Below are positions 18,256 through 27,223 of a DNA stretch of 64,000 nt, piece after piece. Source of the DNA: Colwellia sp. Lineage in GTDB: Bacteria > Pseudomonadota > Gammaproteobacteria > Enterobacterales > Alteromonadaceae. The notes beneath the pieces were generated by a model. The model had not been told where the DNA came from, did no database searches, and saw only the letters and a list, made by a program, of their open reading frames with translations. The DNA lies in the NCBI GenBank assembly GCA_002733765.1, contig NVWU01000009.1, positions 124,001 through 188,000 on the forward strand, written 5' to 3'. The number at the start of each line of letters is the position of its first letter. Position 1 is the first letter of the stretch. Position numbers and translations under genes: made by a program.

Positions 18256-19452
18256 TTATTCAAAAAACTGTGCAAAAAACAATTTGATGTAATCAATAAT
18301 TTTTGAGAAAAAACTACCTTCATTTATTTCTTGTAACGTCACTAATGGGTATTGTGCAATATCTTCACCATTAAGCTGTAAAAATAATTTACCGACAACA
18401 GTACCTTTTGCTAATGGTGCGGTAAGTTGCTGCGTTAGCTCAAAGTTCGCTTTTAGGTTTTTACGCTGTCCACGAGGAATAGTAATAGGTGTATCAAGTG
18501 CAATACCTAAATCTACTTGTTCTTTATCACCCATCCAAATGCGATCTGTTGCAAATTTTTCACCGGCTTTATAAGGGGTAATTGTTTCAAAAAAGCGGAA
18601 ACCATAATTAAGTAGTTTTTTACTTTCTACTTTTCTAGCTCGTTCACTATCAGTACCCATGACTACCGTGACTAAACGCATATCACCTTTAGTAGCTGAC
18701 GTTACTAAGCTATAACCCGCATTTGAAGTATGACCCGTTTTCATACCGTCTACATTTAAGCTTTTATCCCATAACAACGAGTTACGGTTGTATTGTTTGA
18801 TATTGTTATATGTAAATGATTTTTGTTTATAAATAGCATATTCATTTGGAACCTCACGGATAATAGCACTGGCTAATGTTGCCATGTCGCGTGGGGTAGT
18901 CATATGAGAGGAGCTATCCAAACCGTGACTGTTTTCAAAAAATGAGCTCGACATATCTAATTGTTCAGCATGCGCATTCATTAAATCGGCAAAAGCACTT
19001 TCACTGCCGGCAATATGTTCAGCCATGGCAACACAAGCATCGTTACCTGAGGCCACAATTATGCCTTGATTTAAAAGCTTAACGGGTACTTCGGTGCCTA
19101 CTTCAATAAACATTTTTGATGATTCAGGAAAGTTTTTTGCCCAAGCATTTTCACTGATCATCACCTTGTCATCATTTGAAATATTACCATTTTCTAATTC
19201 TTTACCTATGATATAGCTAGTCATCATTTTAGTTAAGCTAGCGGGCGCTAATTGCATATCTGCATTGCCTTCTGCGATCACTTTACCCGTTGTAAAATCG
19301 AGTAAAATAAAACCTTTAGCATTAATTTTTGGCGCATCAGGAATAATGGTTACAGCATGGCTAATAGCTGAAAAAGCCAAGGTTGAACCTAATAGGCTTA
19401 TTGAAATGAATTTGATCAATGTGTGAGCAGATTTTTTTAATTTTAAAGGCAT
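18256..19452 (-). CDS. dacA: D-alanyl-D-alanine carboxypeptidase (PBP5/6 type)
   Basis: DacA (398 aa from the chosen start) removes the terminal D-Ala from peptidoglycan stem peptides in the periplasm. Active-site motifs are SLTK (PASLTKMMTSY), SGN (VASGNDACVA) and KTG (DGMKTGHTSN). A signal peptide precedes TIIPDAPKINAKG. The PBP5 C-terminal domain follows, and the final residues (SFFSKIIDYIKLFFAQFFE) form the amphipathic membrane anchor. The frame extends to 19539, but the ATG at 19452 gives a proper signal peptide (MPLKLKKSAHTL). It is the last gene of the mrdA-rodA-rlpA-dacA run. Confidence 0.93.
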   Translation of the reverse strand: MPLKLKKSAHTLIKFISISLLGSTLAFSAISHAVTIIPDAPKINAKGFILLDFTTGKVIAEGNADMQLAPASLTKMMTSYIIGKELENGNISNDDKVMISENAWAKNFPESSKMFIEVGTEVPVKLLNQGIIVASGNDACVAMAEHIAGSESAFADLMNAHAEQLDMSSSFFENSHGLDSSSHMTTPRDMATLASAIIREVPNEYAIYKQKSFTYNNIKQYNRNSLLWDKSLNVDGMKTGHTSNAGYSLVTSATKGDMRLVTVVMGTDSERARKVESKKLLNYGFRFFETITPYKAGEKFATDRIWMGDKEQVDLGIALDTPITIPRGQRKNLKANFELTQQLTAPLAKGTVVGKLFLQLNGEDIAQYPLVTLQEINEGSFFSKIIDYIKLFFAQFFE

Positions 19453-19590
19453 AATGTTAAAGGCATAACTTCTAATGATAAGGTGAATAGGAAAAGTGAT
19501 TTTTAATAAAGCGAACAGAAAGTATATCATCTCTATCATGCTTGGCTATGAGGGAATTGATATAATTGTAAAAACTATTTTCTAAGCATA

Positions 19591-20415
19591 TTAAAGGCTT
19601 CTTAAATAGGCATTTGGGTAACTACCTTGTTTTAGTTCTAGCAGTAGTTCATTCATTACGGCGATATCTGAAATAGGACCTATTTGAATGCGATAGATTT
19701 TATTTTCTTCAGGATAATTAACCGTTTGAGAATGCTTTTTTGATAAAGAGAAGGCTGTTTTTTTTGCTAATTCAAGCTTGCTAGTAGCAAAAACTTGAAT
19801 GTATTTTTTTGTTAGTGGTAAGTTTAATTTATTATTTGTTACCGCTTTTTTTATGTTTACAGCTAATGGCTTTTGGTGGGGAGTCGCTTTATTGAAATTG
19901 GTTATACTGGTAATTTTGACAGTCGCGGTGCCTGTTTTGAGCATATCTAGCTTATAAGCGGCACTATAGGATAAATCAATAATACGTTTTTGATGAAAAG
20001 GGCCACGGTCATTTACTCGAACGATTACCGATTTATTATTGGCTATATTGGTAACTTTTAAGTAAGTAGGTAAGGGCAAGTTTTTATGGGCAGCGCTCAT
20101 AGCGTACATATCGTAAATTTCACCATTTGAGGTTAAATGTCCGTGAAATTTTTTACCGTACCAAGAGGCCGTACCTATTTCTTCAAAATTTTGTGCATTA
20201 CTTAAAACTTGATAATTAATGCCACGAACTTGGTAATTTTTGTTGCCTCCGCGGCTAAAAGCTTCTGCGCGCGGGGTAGCATCCTTTAATTCTGCTTGGT
20301 TAGGTAATCTACTTGGCGTGCTATCGTTCGCATGTTGATAGCGCCCATTAGTAGTACAGGCTGTTAGCAGAGTCAGTAAAAGGAAGAAGAATAATTTGTA
20401 TCGTGTTTTCATCAT
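19591..20415 (-). CDS. rlpA: Septal ring lytic transglycosylase / lipoprotein RlpA
   Basis: RlpA (274 aa) is an outer-membrane lipoprotein that binds, and in some species cleaves, denuded glycan strands at the septum. It has a lipoprotein signal with lipobox LTAC (Cys20), a double-psi beta-barrel domain with GTASWYGKKFHGHLTSNGE near residue 80 and RVNDRGPF near 155, and a C-terminal SPOR domain (about 200-274). An adjacent ATG three bases inside is an equally good start. It lies between rodA and dacA, as in E. coli. Confidence 0.93.
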   Translation of the reverse strand: MMKTRYKLFFFLLLTLLTACTTNGRYQHANDSTPSRLPNQAELKDATPRAEAFSRGGNKNYQVRGINYQVLSNAQNFEEIGTASWYGKKFHGHLTSNGEIYDMYAMSAAHKNLPLPTYLKVTNIANNKSVIVRVNDRGPFHQKRIIDLSYSAAYKLDMLKTGTATVKITSITNFNKATPHQKPLAVNIKKAVTNNKLNLPLTKKYIQVFATSKLELAKKTAFSLSKKHSQTVNYPEENKIYRIQIGPISDIAVMNELLLELKQGSYPNAYLRSL

Positions 20416-20560
20416 TTTTTCTTATTTCTATTATAACTTCATGGTAGTTAATATTGCAGTTAGTTTGTTTGAATTTGAGGAGAACGCGCGGAGTTGACGC
20501 TAGTCAATAAGCACGATCGACAAAAAAATCAGGCAAAATAGCAAAAATATTCACTTACCA

Positions 20561-21676
20561 TTATGTATGAAACCGTCGGTGAGTACTAATAGCCATTAGC
20601 ATGCCAAATCCTGCCAGTAATGTCACCATTGATGTTCCCCCATAACTTACTAAGGGTAAAGGTACGCCAACAACAGGCAATAAACCTGAAACCATGCCGA
20701 TATTAACAAATACATAAACAAAGAAAGTTAGGGTAATACTACCTGCCAATAACTTGGTGAAGGCGTGTTGAGCATTAACGGCAATCCATAATCCACGCAT
20801 AACGATAAATAGATATACGCTAAGTAGAGCACCAACACCAATTAAGCCAAATTCTTCACTAAATACAGCAAATATAAAATCAGTATGACGCTCAGGGAGA
20901 AATTCTAATTGAGATTGTGTTCCTTGCAGCCAACCTTTACCATCTACACCGCCTGAGCCAATGGCTATTTTCGATTGAATAATATGATAACCGGAGCCAA
21001 GTGGATCTTGTTCTGGATTTAAAAATGTCATGACTCTTTGCCTTTGATAATCTTTCATCAAAAACATCCATAACACTGGCGCGAATGCTGAGCCTAAGCC
21101 AACACAAAAACCAATTAACTTCCAACTGGCTCCAGCGAGAAAAATAACAAAAATTCCTGAGCTTGCAATTAACAGTGAAGTGCCTAAATCGGGTTGTTTG
21201 GCGATAAGCAGTGTTGGAATTAATACTAAAATAAACGCATAAACAATGGTGGAAATTTTCACCGGTAAATTGTGTTGGCTGACAAACCAAGCAATCATAA
21301 TTGGCACTATTAATTTCATTATTTCAGAGGGTTGAAACTTCATAAAACCTAAGTCTAACCAGCGCTGTGCCCCTTTACCTATATGGCCAAAAAGTAATAC
21401 GGCCACTAACATTAATAACCCCAATACAAAAACAGGTACGGCCCATTTTCGATAGGACAATGGTGGGATTTGGGCTATTGCTAGCATTACCACAATGGCA
21501 ATACCTAACCGAATTGCTTGGCGGTAAACTATATCAATACTCTGGCCGCCGGCACTAAAAACAATGAATAAGCCCAGTGCCATTAGCGATAGTATGCCAA
21601 GTAATAAGGGTAAATCTATATGCAATTTTTGCCATATACTACGTACTTGTTGTTGATCTTGGCCAGTACTGCGCAT
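20561..21676 (-). CDS. rodA: Peptidoglycan glycosyltransferase RodA
   Basis: RodA (MrdB, 371 aa) is the SEDS-family polytopic glycosyltransferase of the elongasome and partners PBP2. About ten membrane helices are visible. SEDS motifs include KQPDLGTSLL with the catalytic-region Asp, the extracellular loop FLPERHTDFIFAV, and the C-terminal PLPLVSYGGTSM. Its ATG overlaps the mrdA stop by one base, indicating translational coupling. Length fits the family. Confidence 0.95.
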   Translation of the reverse strand: MRSTGQDQQQVRSIWQKLHIDLPLLLGILSLMALGLFIVFSAGGQSIDIVYRQAIRLGIAIVVMLAIAQIPPLSYRKWAVPVFVLGLLMLVAVLLFGHIGKGAQRWLDLGFMKFQPSEIMKLIVPIMIAWFVSQHNLPVKISTIVYAFILVLIPTLLIAKQPDLGTSLLIASSGIFVIFLAGASWKLIGFCVGLGSAFAPVLWMFLMKDYQRQRVMTFLNPEQDPLGSGYHIIQSKIAIGSGGVDGKGWLQGTQSQLEFLPERHTDFIFAVFSEEFGLIGVGALLSVYLFIVMRGLWIAVNAQHAFTKLLAGSITLTFFVYVFVNIGMVSGLLPVVGVPLPLVSYGGTSMVTLLAGFGMLMAISTHRRFHT

Positions 21677-23652
21677 TAGTCACTCTCTTGGGGGGATGAT
21701 TGGTGTATGTGTTGCTGCGCTATTCTAATATTAAATTGCTGAGCTGAATTATTAATATTAGAGGTAATTACTCGGTTGCCAAAATATTGATCCATAATTT
21801 GTCGAGCAACAGGGCCAGCATTAGTGCCACCGCCACCTTTTTCAACGTTTTCTATTGCGACCGCAACCACTATCTCAGGATTTTTAAAGGGGGCAAAGGC
21901 AATAAACATTGCATTATCACGCTTATTTTCTTGCGTGGACTTTGCATCATATTCTTCATTTTGTTTAATACGAGCAACCTGTGCAGAGCCTGTTTTGCCA
22001 GCAGCATCATATTTAGAGCCTTTAAAGGGAGCGTAAGCGGTCGCGCCAAATTTTTGTACGGTATTATGCATAGCTTTTAGTACTATGTCCCAATGCTTGT
22101 CTTGTTTTAATACTAAAGGTGCTTGCTCTTCATAAATCACCTCTGCTAAGGCACTTTGACTATGACCTTCCTCATCTGTGGTTATTTCTTTAGTGGCCTT
22201 TAAAAAGTGTGGTACTTTTTTTACCCCATGATTGACTAACGTGGTTATTGCTTGGGTTAATTGCAATGGCGTTACGGTCCAGTAGCTTTGTCCAATACCG
22301 ACAGAAAGCGTTTCGCCAGTATACCAAGGCTGATTATAACGAGCACGTTTCCATTCTACACTAGGCATGATAGCTCTGCTTTCCTCATGAATATCAACAC
22401 CAGTGTAATCACCAAAACCGAATTTTTCCATCATAGTACTAATTTTAGTGATGCCAAGCTTAAAGGCTAAATCAAAAAAATAAATGTTGCAGGATTGCTC
22501 AATGGCTTTCGTTAAATTTACCCAGCCATGACCCCATTTTTTCCAATCTCGATATTTATTAGGTAAACCTTTTAATTGATACCAACCGGGATCCCAAATT
22601 TTGGTACTTGGGGTGATCACTTGTTCTTCTAAACCGGTTAAAGCTAAAAAAGGCTTTACTGTAGAAGCGGGAGGATAACCCTGTACACTTCGGTTAATTA
22701 AAGGTAAGTCTTTGGAATTAAGTAATTTTTTATAGTTTTTACTGCTGATACCATGAACAAATAAATTACCATCATAGCTTGGATTAGAGTACATAGCTAA
22801 AATACCACCAGTACGTGGGTTCATCGCAACTACCGCGCCACGTTTCCCTGATAATGCGCGCTTGGCTATCATTTGCAGTTCTATGTCTAGTGTTAAGGTT
22901 AGGTCTTTACCCTGTACTGGCGGGGTGTAATTCAAGGTGCGAATAATTCTACCTTGATTATTTATCTCCACTTCTTGGTGGCCAATGGTGCCATGTAAAA
23001 GTTCTTCATAGTACTTTTCAATGCCCAACTTGCCTATGCCATGGGTGGCAGCATAGTTTTCAGATTTACCTTGTCGCTCAAGTTTATTGGCATCTTTTCG
23101 ATTGATCCTAGCTACATAACCTAAATTATGTGTTGTGAGTTCACCAAAAGGGTAGTAACGCTTTAAACGAGCATCAACAAAAATACCGGGGAATTTGTGT
23201 TGATTAACTGAAAATAGTGCCACTTGTTGTTCACTTAAACGCGACTGTAATTCTATTTGTTTAAAGCGGCGTTTACGTTTGGCCGCTTTAAAAAATTTCT
23301 TTTGTCTGTCGACACTAATATCAAGTAATTTGCTTACTTCTCGAATATTAGTTTCTAGGTTGTCAACGTCTTCAGGGATTACCGCTAGGCTATAAACAGG
23401 CTTGTTATCAGCGAGAATGATGCCGTTGCGATCGTAAATTAAGCCACGGTTTGGTGCAACCGGTAGTAATTTTATCCGGTTAGAATTTGAACGAGTTTGG
23501 TATTTTTCAAAAGAGTTCACTTGTAATGAGTAAACATTGCTAAACAATAGTAATAGCAGTATTAAAACACCGACAAAGGCAATGAAAGTACGGCGAGCAA
23601 ATAGGTTAGCTTCAGCACTGCGGTTGCGAATGATAATGCGACGAGGTGCCAT
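21676..23652 (-). CDS. mrdA: Penicillin-binding protein 2 (transpeptidase)
   Basis: PBP2 (658 aa) cross-links peptidoglycan during cell elongation with RodA. After a short cytoplasmic tail (MAPRRIIIRNRS) there is a single membrane helix (about 19-40), a pedestal/dimerisation domain (about 60-240) and the transpeptidase domain with STVK (ASTVKPF, the catalytic Ser), SCN (QSCNIYFF) and KTG (AAGKTGSAQ). The frame has a TTG one codon upstream, but the ATG at 23652 is used. A decayed copy of its first 25 codons lies just upstream. Confidence 0.95.
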   Translation of the reverse strand: MAPRRIIIRNRSAEANLFARRTFIAFVGVLILLLLLFSNVYSLQVNSFEKYQTRSNSNRIKLLPVAPNRGLIYDRNGIILADNKPVYSLAVIPEDVDNLETNIREVSKLLDISVDRQKKFFKAAKRKRRFKQIELQSRLSEQQVALFSVNQHKFPGIFVDARLKRYYPFGELTTHNLGYVARINRKDANKLERQGKSENYAATHGIGKLGIEKYYEELLHGTIGHQEVEINNQGRIIRTLNYTPPVQGKDLTLTLDIELQMIAKRALSGKRGAVVAMNPRTGGILAMYSNPSYDGNLFVHGISSKNYKKLLNSKDLPLINRSVQGYPPASTVKPFLALTGLEEQVITPSTKIWDPGWYQLKGLPNKYRDWKKWGHGWVNLTKAIEQSCNIYFFDLAFKLGITKISTMMEKFGFGDYTGVDIHEESRAIMPSVEWKRARYNQPWYTGETLSVGIGQSYWTVTPLQLTQAITTLVNHGVKKVPHFLKATKEITTDEEGHSQSALAEVIYEEQAPLVLKQDKHWDIVLKAMHNTVQKFGATAYAPFKGSKYDAAGKTGSAQVARIKQNEEYDAKSTQENKRDNAMFIAFAPFKNPEIVVAVAIENVEKGGGGTNAGPVARQIMDQYFGNRVITSNINNSAQQFNIRIAQQHIHQSSPQESD

Positions 23653-23696
23653 CAATTATGCTCTTGGTAGTGACAATATGGTGGAGTGATAAGCAT

Positions 23697-23771
23697 ATAA
23701 TAGACAAATAAGTTAGCCTTAGTGCTTTTGCAATAGCTCATATTATGAATAATAATACGCCGCGGTATCAC
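23697..23771 (-). pseudogene. Decayed partial copy of the mrdA 5' end
   Basis: Between rlmH and mrdA, minus-strand codons from a GTG at 23771 read VIPRRIIIHNMS...KANLF, matching the PBP2 start MAPRRIIIRNRSAEANLF with the same order of residues but mostly synonymous codon changes. The reading ends at a stop before the true mrdA ATG. It looks like an old truncated tandem duplication; a chance similarity of a short stretch is the alternative. Confidence 0.4.
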
Positions 23772-23774
23772 TTG

Positions 23775-24245
23775 TTATTCTCTATGGTAAGGGTGGTTAT
23801 TATTAATGCTCCATGCGCGATATAGACTTTCACCAATGAGAACTCTCACCATGGGATGAGGTAAAGTCAGTGGCGATAAAGACCACTTTTGTTCACTGGC
23901 TTTGATACATGCAGGGGCTAAGCCTTCAGGGCCGCCAACTAATAGTGCTACGTCTCTGCCATCAAACTGCCAACGCTCAAGCTGCTTAGCCAGTTGTGGT
24001 GTGGTCCAAGGTTTACCTTCAACTTCTAAAGTGACAATATGGCTGCCTTTAGGAATAGCAGCTAATAATTGCTCACCTTCTTTTTCTAAAATACGCGCAA
24101 TATCGGCATTTTTACCACGCTTTCCTGCGCTGATCTCTACTAAATTAAAAGATAAGTCACGAGGAAAGCGTCGAGCATACTCATTAAAGCCCTGACTGAC
24201 CCAGGTTGGCATTTTTGTGCCAACTGCATATAAAGTTAACTTCAT
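23775..24245 (-). CDS. rlmH: 23S rRNA (pseudouridine1915-N3)-methyltransferase RlmH
   Basis: RlmH (156 aa) is a SPOUT-fold methyltransferase that modifies pseudouridine 1915 in helix 69 of 23S rRNA on assembled ribosomes, using S-adenosylmethionine. Characteristic sequence includes the start [15 protein letters not shown], the SAM-site loop [13 protein letters not shown] near residue 102, and the C-terminal knot [17 protein letters not shown] followed by [17 protein letters not shown]. Length is exactly that of the family. The gene sits between rsfS and mrdA. Confidence 0.96.
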   Translation of the reverse strand: MKLTLYAVGTKMPTWVSQGFNEYARRFPRDLSFNLVEISAGKRGKNADIARILEKEGEQLLAAIPKGSHIVTLEVEGKPWTTPQLAKQLERWQFDGRDVALLVGGPEGLAPACIKASEQKWSLSPLTLPHPMVRVLIGESLYRAWSINNNHPYHRE

Positions 24246-24430
24246 AAATTAATTAATTATGCCTTAAATGTAAATGAACAAGATACACAATGTGGCTAAG
24301 CAAGGTTGGTTTTATAACATATCAGAGTTGATTACGTAGATAAACGTGACTAGAGCAAGGCGATTGATTGAGGAAAAGTTCACTCTTACGAGTGAGATCA
24401 ACGCAGCTGTAGTTGTCTTTTAACCAGCGA

Positions 24431-24751
24431 TTATTCGGCCCAAAGTTGTTCTAAATTATATTTATCACGTTGTTCGTTAGTCATGACATGAACAATAATG
24501 TCACCTAAATCAACTAAGGCCCATTCGCCTACATCGTTACCTTCCATGCCGCGCGGTTCAACACCTGCCGCTCTACATTCAATTGCGACTGATTGTGCGA
24601 TTGATTTTACGTGGCGGTTTGAGTTACCCGAGCAAATAATCATATAGTCGGCAAAGCTTGCTTTGTCGCTAATGTTTAGAGAGATAATATCTCTGCCTTT
24701 CATATCTTCAAGTTTTTCTATTACAAATTCTTTAAGTGCTTCGGTTTGCAA
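24431..24751 (-). CDS. rsfS: Ribosome silencing factor RsfS
   Basis: RsfS (106 aa, Iojap/DUF143 family) binds uL14 on the large ribosomal subunit and blocks subunit joining in starvation. Family landmarks are DISDKASFADYMIICSGNSNRH (here NISDKASFADYMI), GVEPRGMEGNDVGEWALVDLGD and the final IVHVMTNEQRDKYNLEQLW. It lies between nadD and rlmH in the usual order, with 185 bases before rlmH. Confidence 0.95.
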   Translation of the reverse strand: MQTEALKEFVIEKLEDMKGRDIISLNISDKASFADYMIICSGNSNRHVKSIAQSVAIECRAAGVEPRGMEGNDVGEWALVDLGDIIVHVMTNEQRDKYNLEQLWAE

Positions 24752-24837
24752 GGGGTTCTTCCTATATTTTAGTTAATTTTTCACAGTGTCTTAAGCTAAG
24801 TTAAGCACAATATGTCAATATTAACATTAATACTAAG

Positions 24838-24912
24838 ACGAATAAATATATGATCATTCTAAATGGAAAATTTATCCTTATTAATATCTGATTGAGCACT
24901 TACTTGTCTTGG
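24838..24912. repeat. Short intergenic repeat, shorter copy of the element at 42326-42478
   Basis: The sequence between nadD and rsfS shares AATAAATAT-TGATCATTCT and AAAATTTAT-CTCATTAATAT-type stretches (here TTATCCTTATTAATATCTGA) with the intergenic DNA at about 42326-42478, lacking that copy's middle. Called by eye; boundaries approximate. Confidence 0.4.
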
Positions 24913-24918
24913 TATAAG

Positions 24919-25578
24919 TTAACGATAAAGCTTATTTTTGTTGATAAAAGTAAATACGCTAGGTGCTAATAATTGCTGGCAATCTTGGTTATTGGCTAAT
25001 CGTTGGCGAATTTCACTTGAAGAAATATCAAGATGCAAGTGGTTATGACAAGAAGGTAGGGTATTGGGAAGTAATAGAATGCCGCCTGACTGATGTTTTT
25101 TAAATTCATTAATACTGTGAATTTGATGATTATTTAATAATGTTGTGGTCGCTTGATCTAAGTTGTCTAATTGGTAATTAGGTCTAGTGTTCACAACTAA
25201 GTGACAAAGAGAGAGAATTTCTTGATATTTATGCCAACGCGTAAAAGTCAATAATGAGTCTAGACCAATAATAAAATATAATGTTTGCTGTGGAAATAAC
25301 TCTGCTAATTCTTTTAACGTGTCGACAGTGTAAGAGTTACCATCGCGTTTTAGTTCGCGTTCATCACAAGTAAATAAAGGTTCTGTACTACAAGCTAAAT
25401 GGACCATTTCCGCACGTTGTTTAGCACTGACATTAGGCGTTGCTTTATGTGGAGGAATGTTAGCTGGAATTAACAGAACTTTAGTTAATGAAAGATAATT
25501 GGCTACCGCTTTAGCGGGTAAAGTATGGCCAAGGTGAATGGGGTCAAAAGTACCGCCTAAAATACCAATACTTGTCAT
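24919..25578 (-). CDS. nadD: Nicotinate-nucleotide adenylyltransferase
   Basis: NadD (219 aa) transfers AMP from ATP to nicotinate mononucleotide, a core step of NAD synthesis. The nucleotidyltransferase signature GGTFDPIHLGH occurs at residues 8-18, the substrate loop IPANIPPHKA follows, FIIGLDSLLTFTRWHKY is typical of the family, and the C-terminal ISSSEIRQRL carries the second ATP motif. Order with holA upstream and rsfS downstream is the common one. Confidence 0.95.
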   Translation of the reverse strand: MTSIGILGGTFDPIHLGHTLPAKAVANYLSLTKVLLIPANIPPHKATPNVSAKQRAEMVHLACSTEPLFTCDERELKRDGNSYTVDTLKELAELFPQQTLYFIIGLDSLLTFTRWHKYQEILSLCHLVVNTRPNYQLDNLDQATTTLLNNHQIHSINEFKKHQSGGILLLPNTLPSCHNHLHLDISSSEIRQRLANNQDCQQLLAPSVFTFINKNKLYR

Positions 25579-25636
25579 AGATTATTTTACTTTGGTTGAG
25601 AAAATTTTAGTTGAAAAGTGGTTGAGACAAACAAGG

Positions 25637-26695
25637 TTATGAATATTCATAATTCAATGAAAAATTTGTCATTATTTCACCATGATAAAGGGTTAAACAA
25701 AGATCGGCTAATAATATAAAAGCATTAAATTCACTCGTTGTTTTGCTGATCAAATCGACATCAGCGAGTCGTGACATTGCTCGTTTAATGTTCGGTAAGC
25801 TTATATGGTTAAGTGCATGTTGATAAAGCGGTTTACGTTTATCCCAAACTCGATATTCTTTATATAAGTCGTTGAGTTGCTGCCCTTGTGCTAATTTATC
25901 TAGCATGGCGTACAGTTGATTGAACTCTTTGTGAAATACCCAAATAATTTGTCCAGCAGCAGTGCCTTCTTGTTGTAATTGATCCAACATAGTTAAGCAT
26001 TTTTTACAGTTACCTTGTAATAAGGCATCGATAATTTGAAAAGGATTAAACCTCGCTTGTTTAATGACTAGTTGTTCAGCATCGTGTAAACTGATTTGTT
26101 TTGTGCCAAACAATAAAGATAATTTTTGTAACTCTTGCTCTAATGCAGGTAAGTTACCTTCAAATAATTCAATTAATAATAAGGATAATTCAGGCGCTAA
26201 ATTAACATTTAAGTTTCTTGCTTGGTTTTGTAACCATTTTGGCAACCCTTTGGCATCAATATCGTATAAAGGTAAGTAACAACCTAATTGAGTTAAGCTT
26301 TTAAACCACTTTCTATTAGCACTAGCACCATCAAGTTTCGGACCATGAAAGATAAAAATAACATCTTGAAGTGCCGCGTTTTTTGAAATTATCTCGCTTA
26401 ATGCCAATAATATTTTATTGCCATTATCACCAATTTTTACAGTGGTAAATTCCACTTCAATGATACGTTGACTAGCAAACAAGCTTAATGATTGGTATTC
26501 ATCAATTAATTGTTGCCAGTCAAATTTATTATCACCACTAAAACGAATGACTTCACTAAAACCTTGCTGTTGAGCATGAGCTTTAATGACGGCTAAACTA
26601 TTGTTTTTTTGCCATGGCTCATCACCAAAAACCAACCACACTGGTTTAAAACCTTGTGTTAGTGTATTCATCAATTGGTTATGGTAAATTTTCAT
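25637..26695 (-). CDS. holA: DNA polymerase III subunit delta
   Basis: HolA (352 aa) is the delta wrench of the clamp loader that opens the beta sliding clamp. It starts MKIYHNQLMNTLTQGFKPVW, followed by LVFGDEPWQKNNS (the degenerate AAA+ N-terminal domain). The rest shows the three-domain pattern with the collar helix region (LPNIKRAMSRLADVDLISK). Nine bases separate its start from the lptE stop, so the two are cotranscribed. Length agrees with E. coli (343 aa). Confidence 0.93.
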   Translation of the reverse strand: MKIYHNQLMNTLTQGFKPVWLVFGDEPWQKNNSLAVIKAHAQQQGFSEVIRFSGDNKFDWQQLIDEYQSLSLFASQRIIEVEFTTVKIGDNGNKILLALSEIISKNAALQDVIFIFHGPKLDGASANRKWFKSLTQLGCYLPLYDIDAKGLPKWLQNQARNLNVNLAPELSLLLIELFEGNLPALEQELQKLSLLFGTKQISLHDAEQLVIKQARFNPFQIIDALLQGNCKKCLTMLDQLQQEGTAAGQIIWVFHKEFNQLYAMLDKLAQGQQLNDLYKEYRVWDKRKPLYQHALNHISLPNIKRAMSRLADVDLISKTTSEFNAFILLADLCLTLYHGEIMTNFSLNYEYS

Positions 26696-26703
26696 TTAAA
26701 AGC

Positions 26704-27222
26704 CTATCGTTGAACTCTTGCCATATCTCGTAAAATTTTGTCTGCAGCGGATGTTCTCATTTCACTGAGTAATAAAGACAGTTCTCTCGATTTTGCTAAG
26801 GCTAGGTTTGGATCGTCTTGATAATCTCTATTGAGTTCAAAGCGAAAGTCTTGCGGTTCTTCATCAGTAAAACGTAACTGGTAATGTACCGCATAAATGA
26901 GTTCATATTCAGCAACTTGGCCATTTTCAAATACCGATAAGGTCCTTCTATTTAGCGTATCTGACATAATCCGAAGCTCAGGCTCTTGCGCACTTTTATG
27001 CTTAAGTACCTTTACTTGGTTGTGAGATAAGTGTTGTTTTACTAAGCGAGTTAACTCCCCGTGTACATCACTTGAGCTAACATACAGGGTTTGTAATTCA
27101 TCACTAAGTAAATAATCGCCACGTAAATGAAAACCACAAGCGGATAATAGACTTACCAAAGTAAAGGCTGTTATCAAACGCTTGTAGGTTATTATGAATG
27201 AAGCGAAGTGTGACTTAAACAT
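26704..27222 (-). CDS. lptE: LPS-assembly lipoprotein LptE
   Basis: LptE (172 aa) is the outer-membrane lipoprotein plugging the LptD translocon for lipopolysaccharide insertion. A signal peptide ends at lipobox LSAC (Cys29), followed directly by GFHLRGDYLLSDELQTLYV, the LptE hallmark. The frame is open 15 bases further upstream inside leuS, but the ATG at 27222 starts one base after the leuS stop and gives a better signal sequence. The order leuS-lptE-holA matches E. coli. Confidence 0.92.
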   Translation of the reverse strand: MFKSHFASFIITYKRLITAFTLVSLLSACGFHLRGDYLLSDELQTLYVSSSDVHGELTRLVKQHLSHNQVKVLKHKSAQEPELRIMSDTLNRRTLSVFENGQVAEYELIYAVHYQLRFTDEEPQDFRFELNRDYQDDPNLALAKSRELSLLLSEMRTSAADKILRDMARVQR

Positions 27223-27223
27223 A

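Noticed and set aside
20937..21290. 117-codon minus-strand frame within rodA
   Set aside because: Same-strand alternative frame of rodA; the RodA frame has all SEDS motifs.
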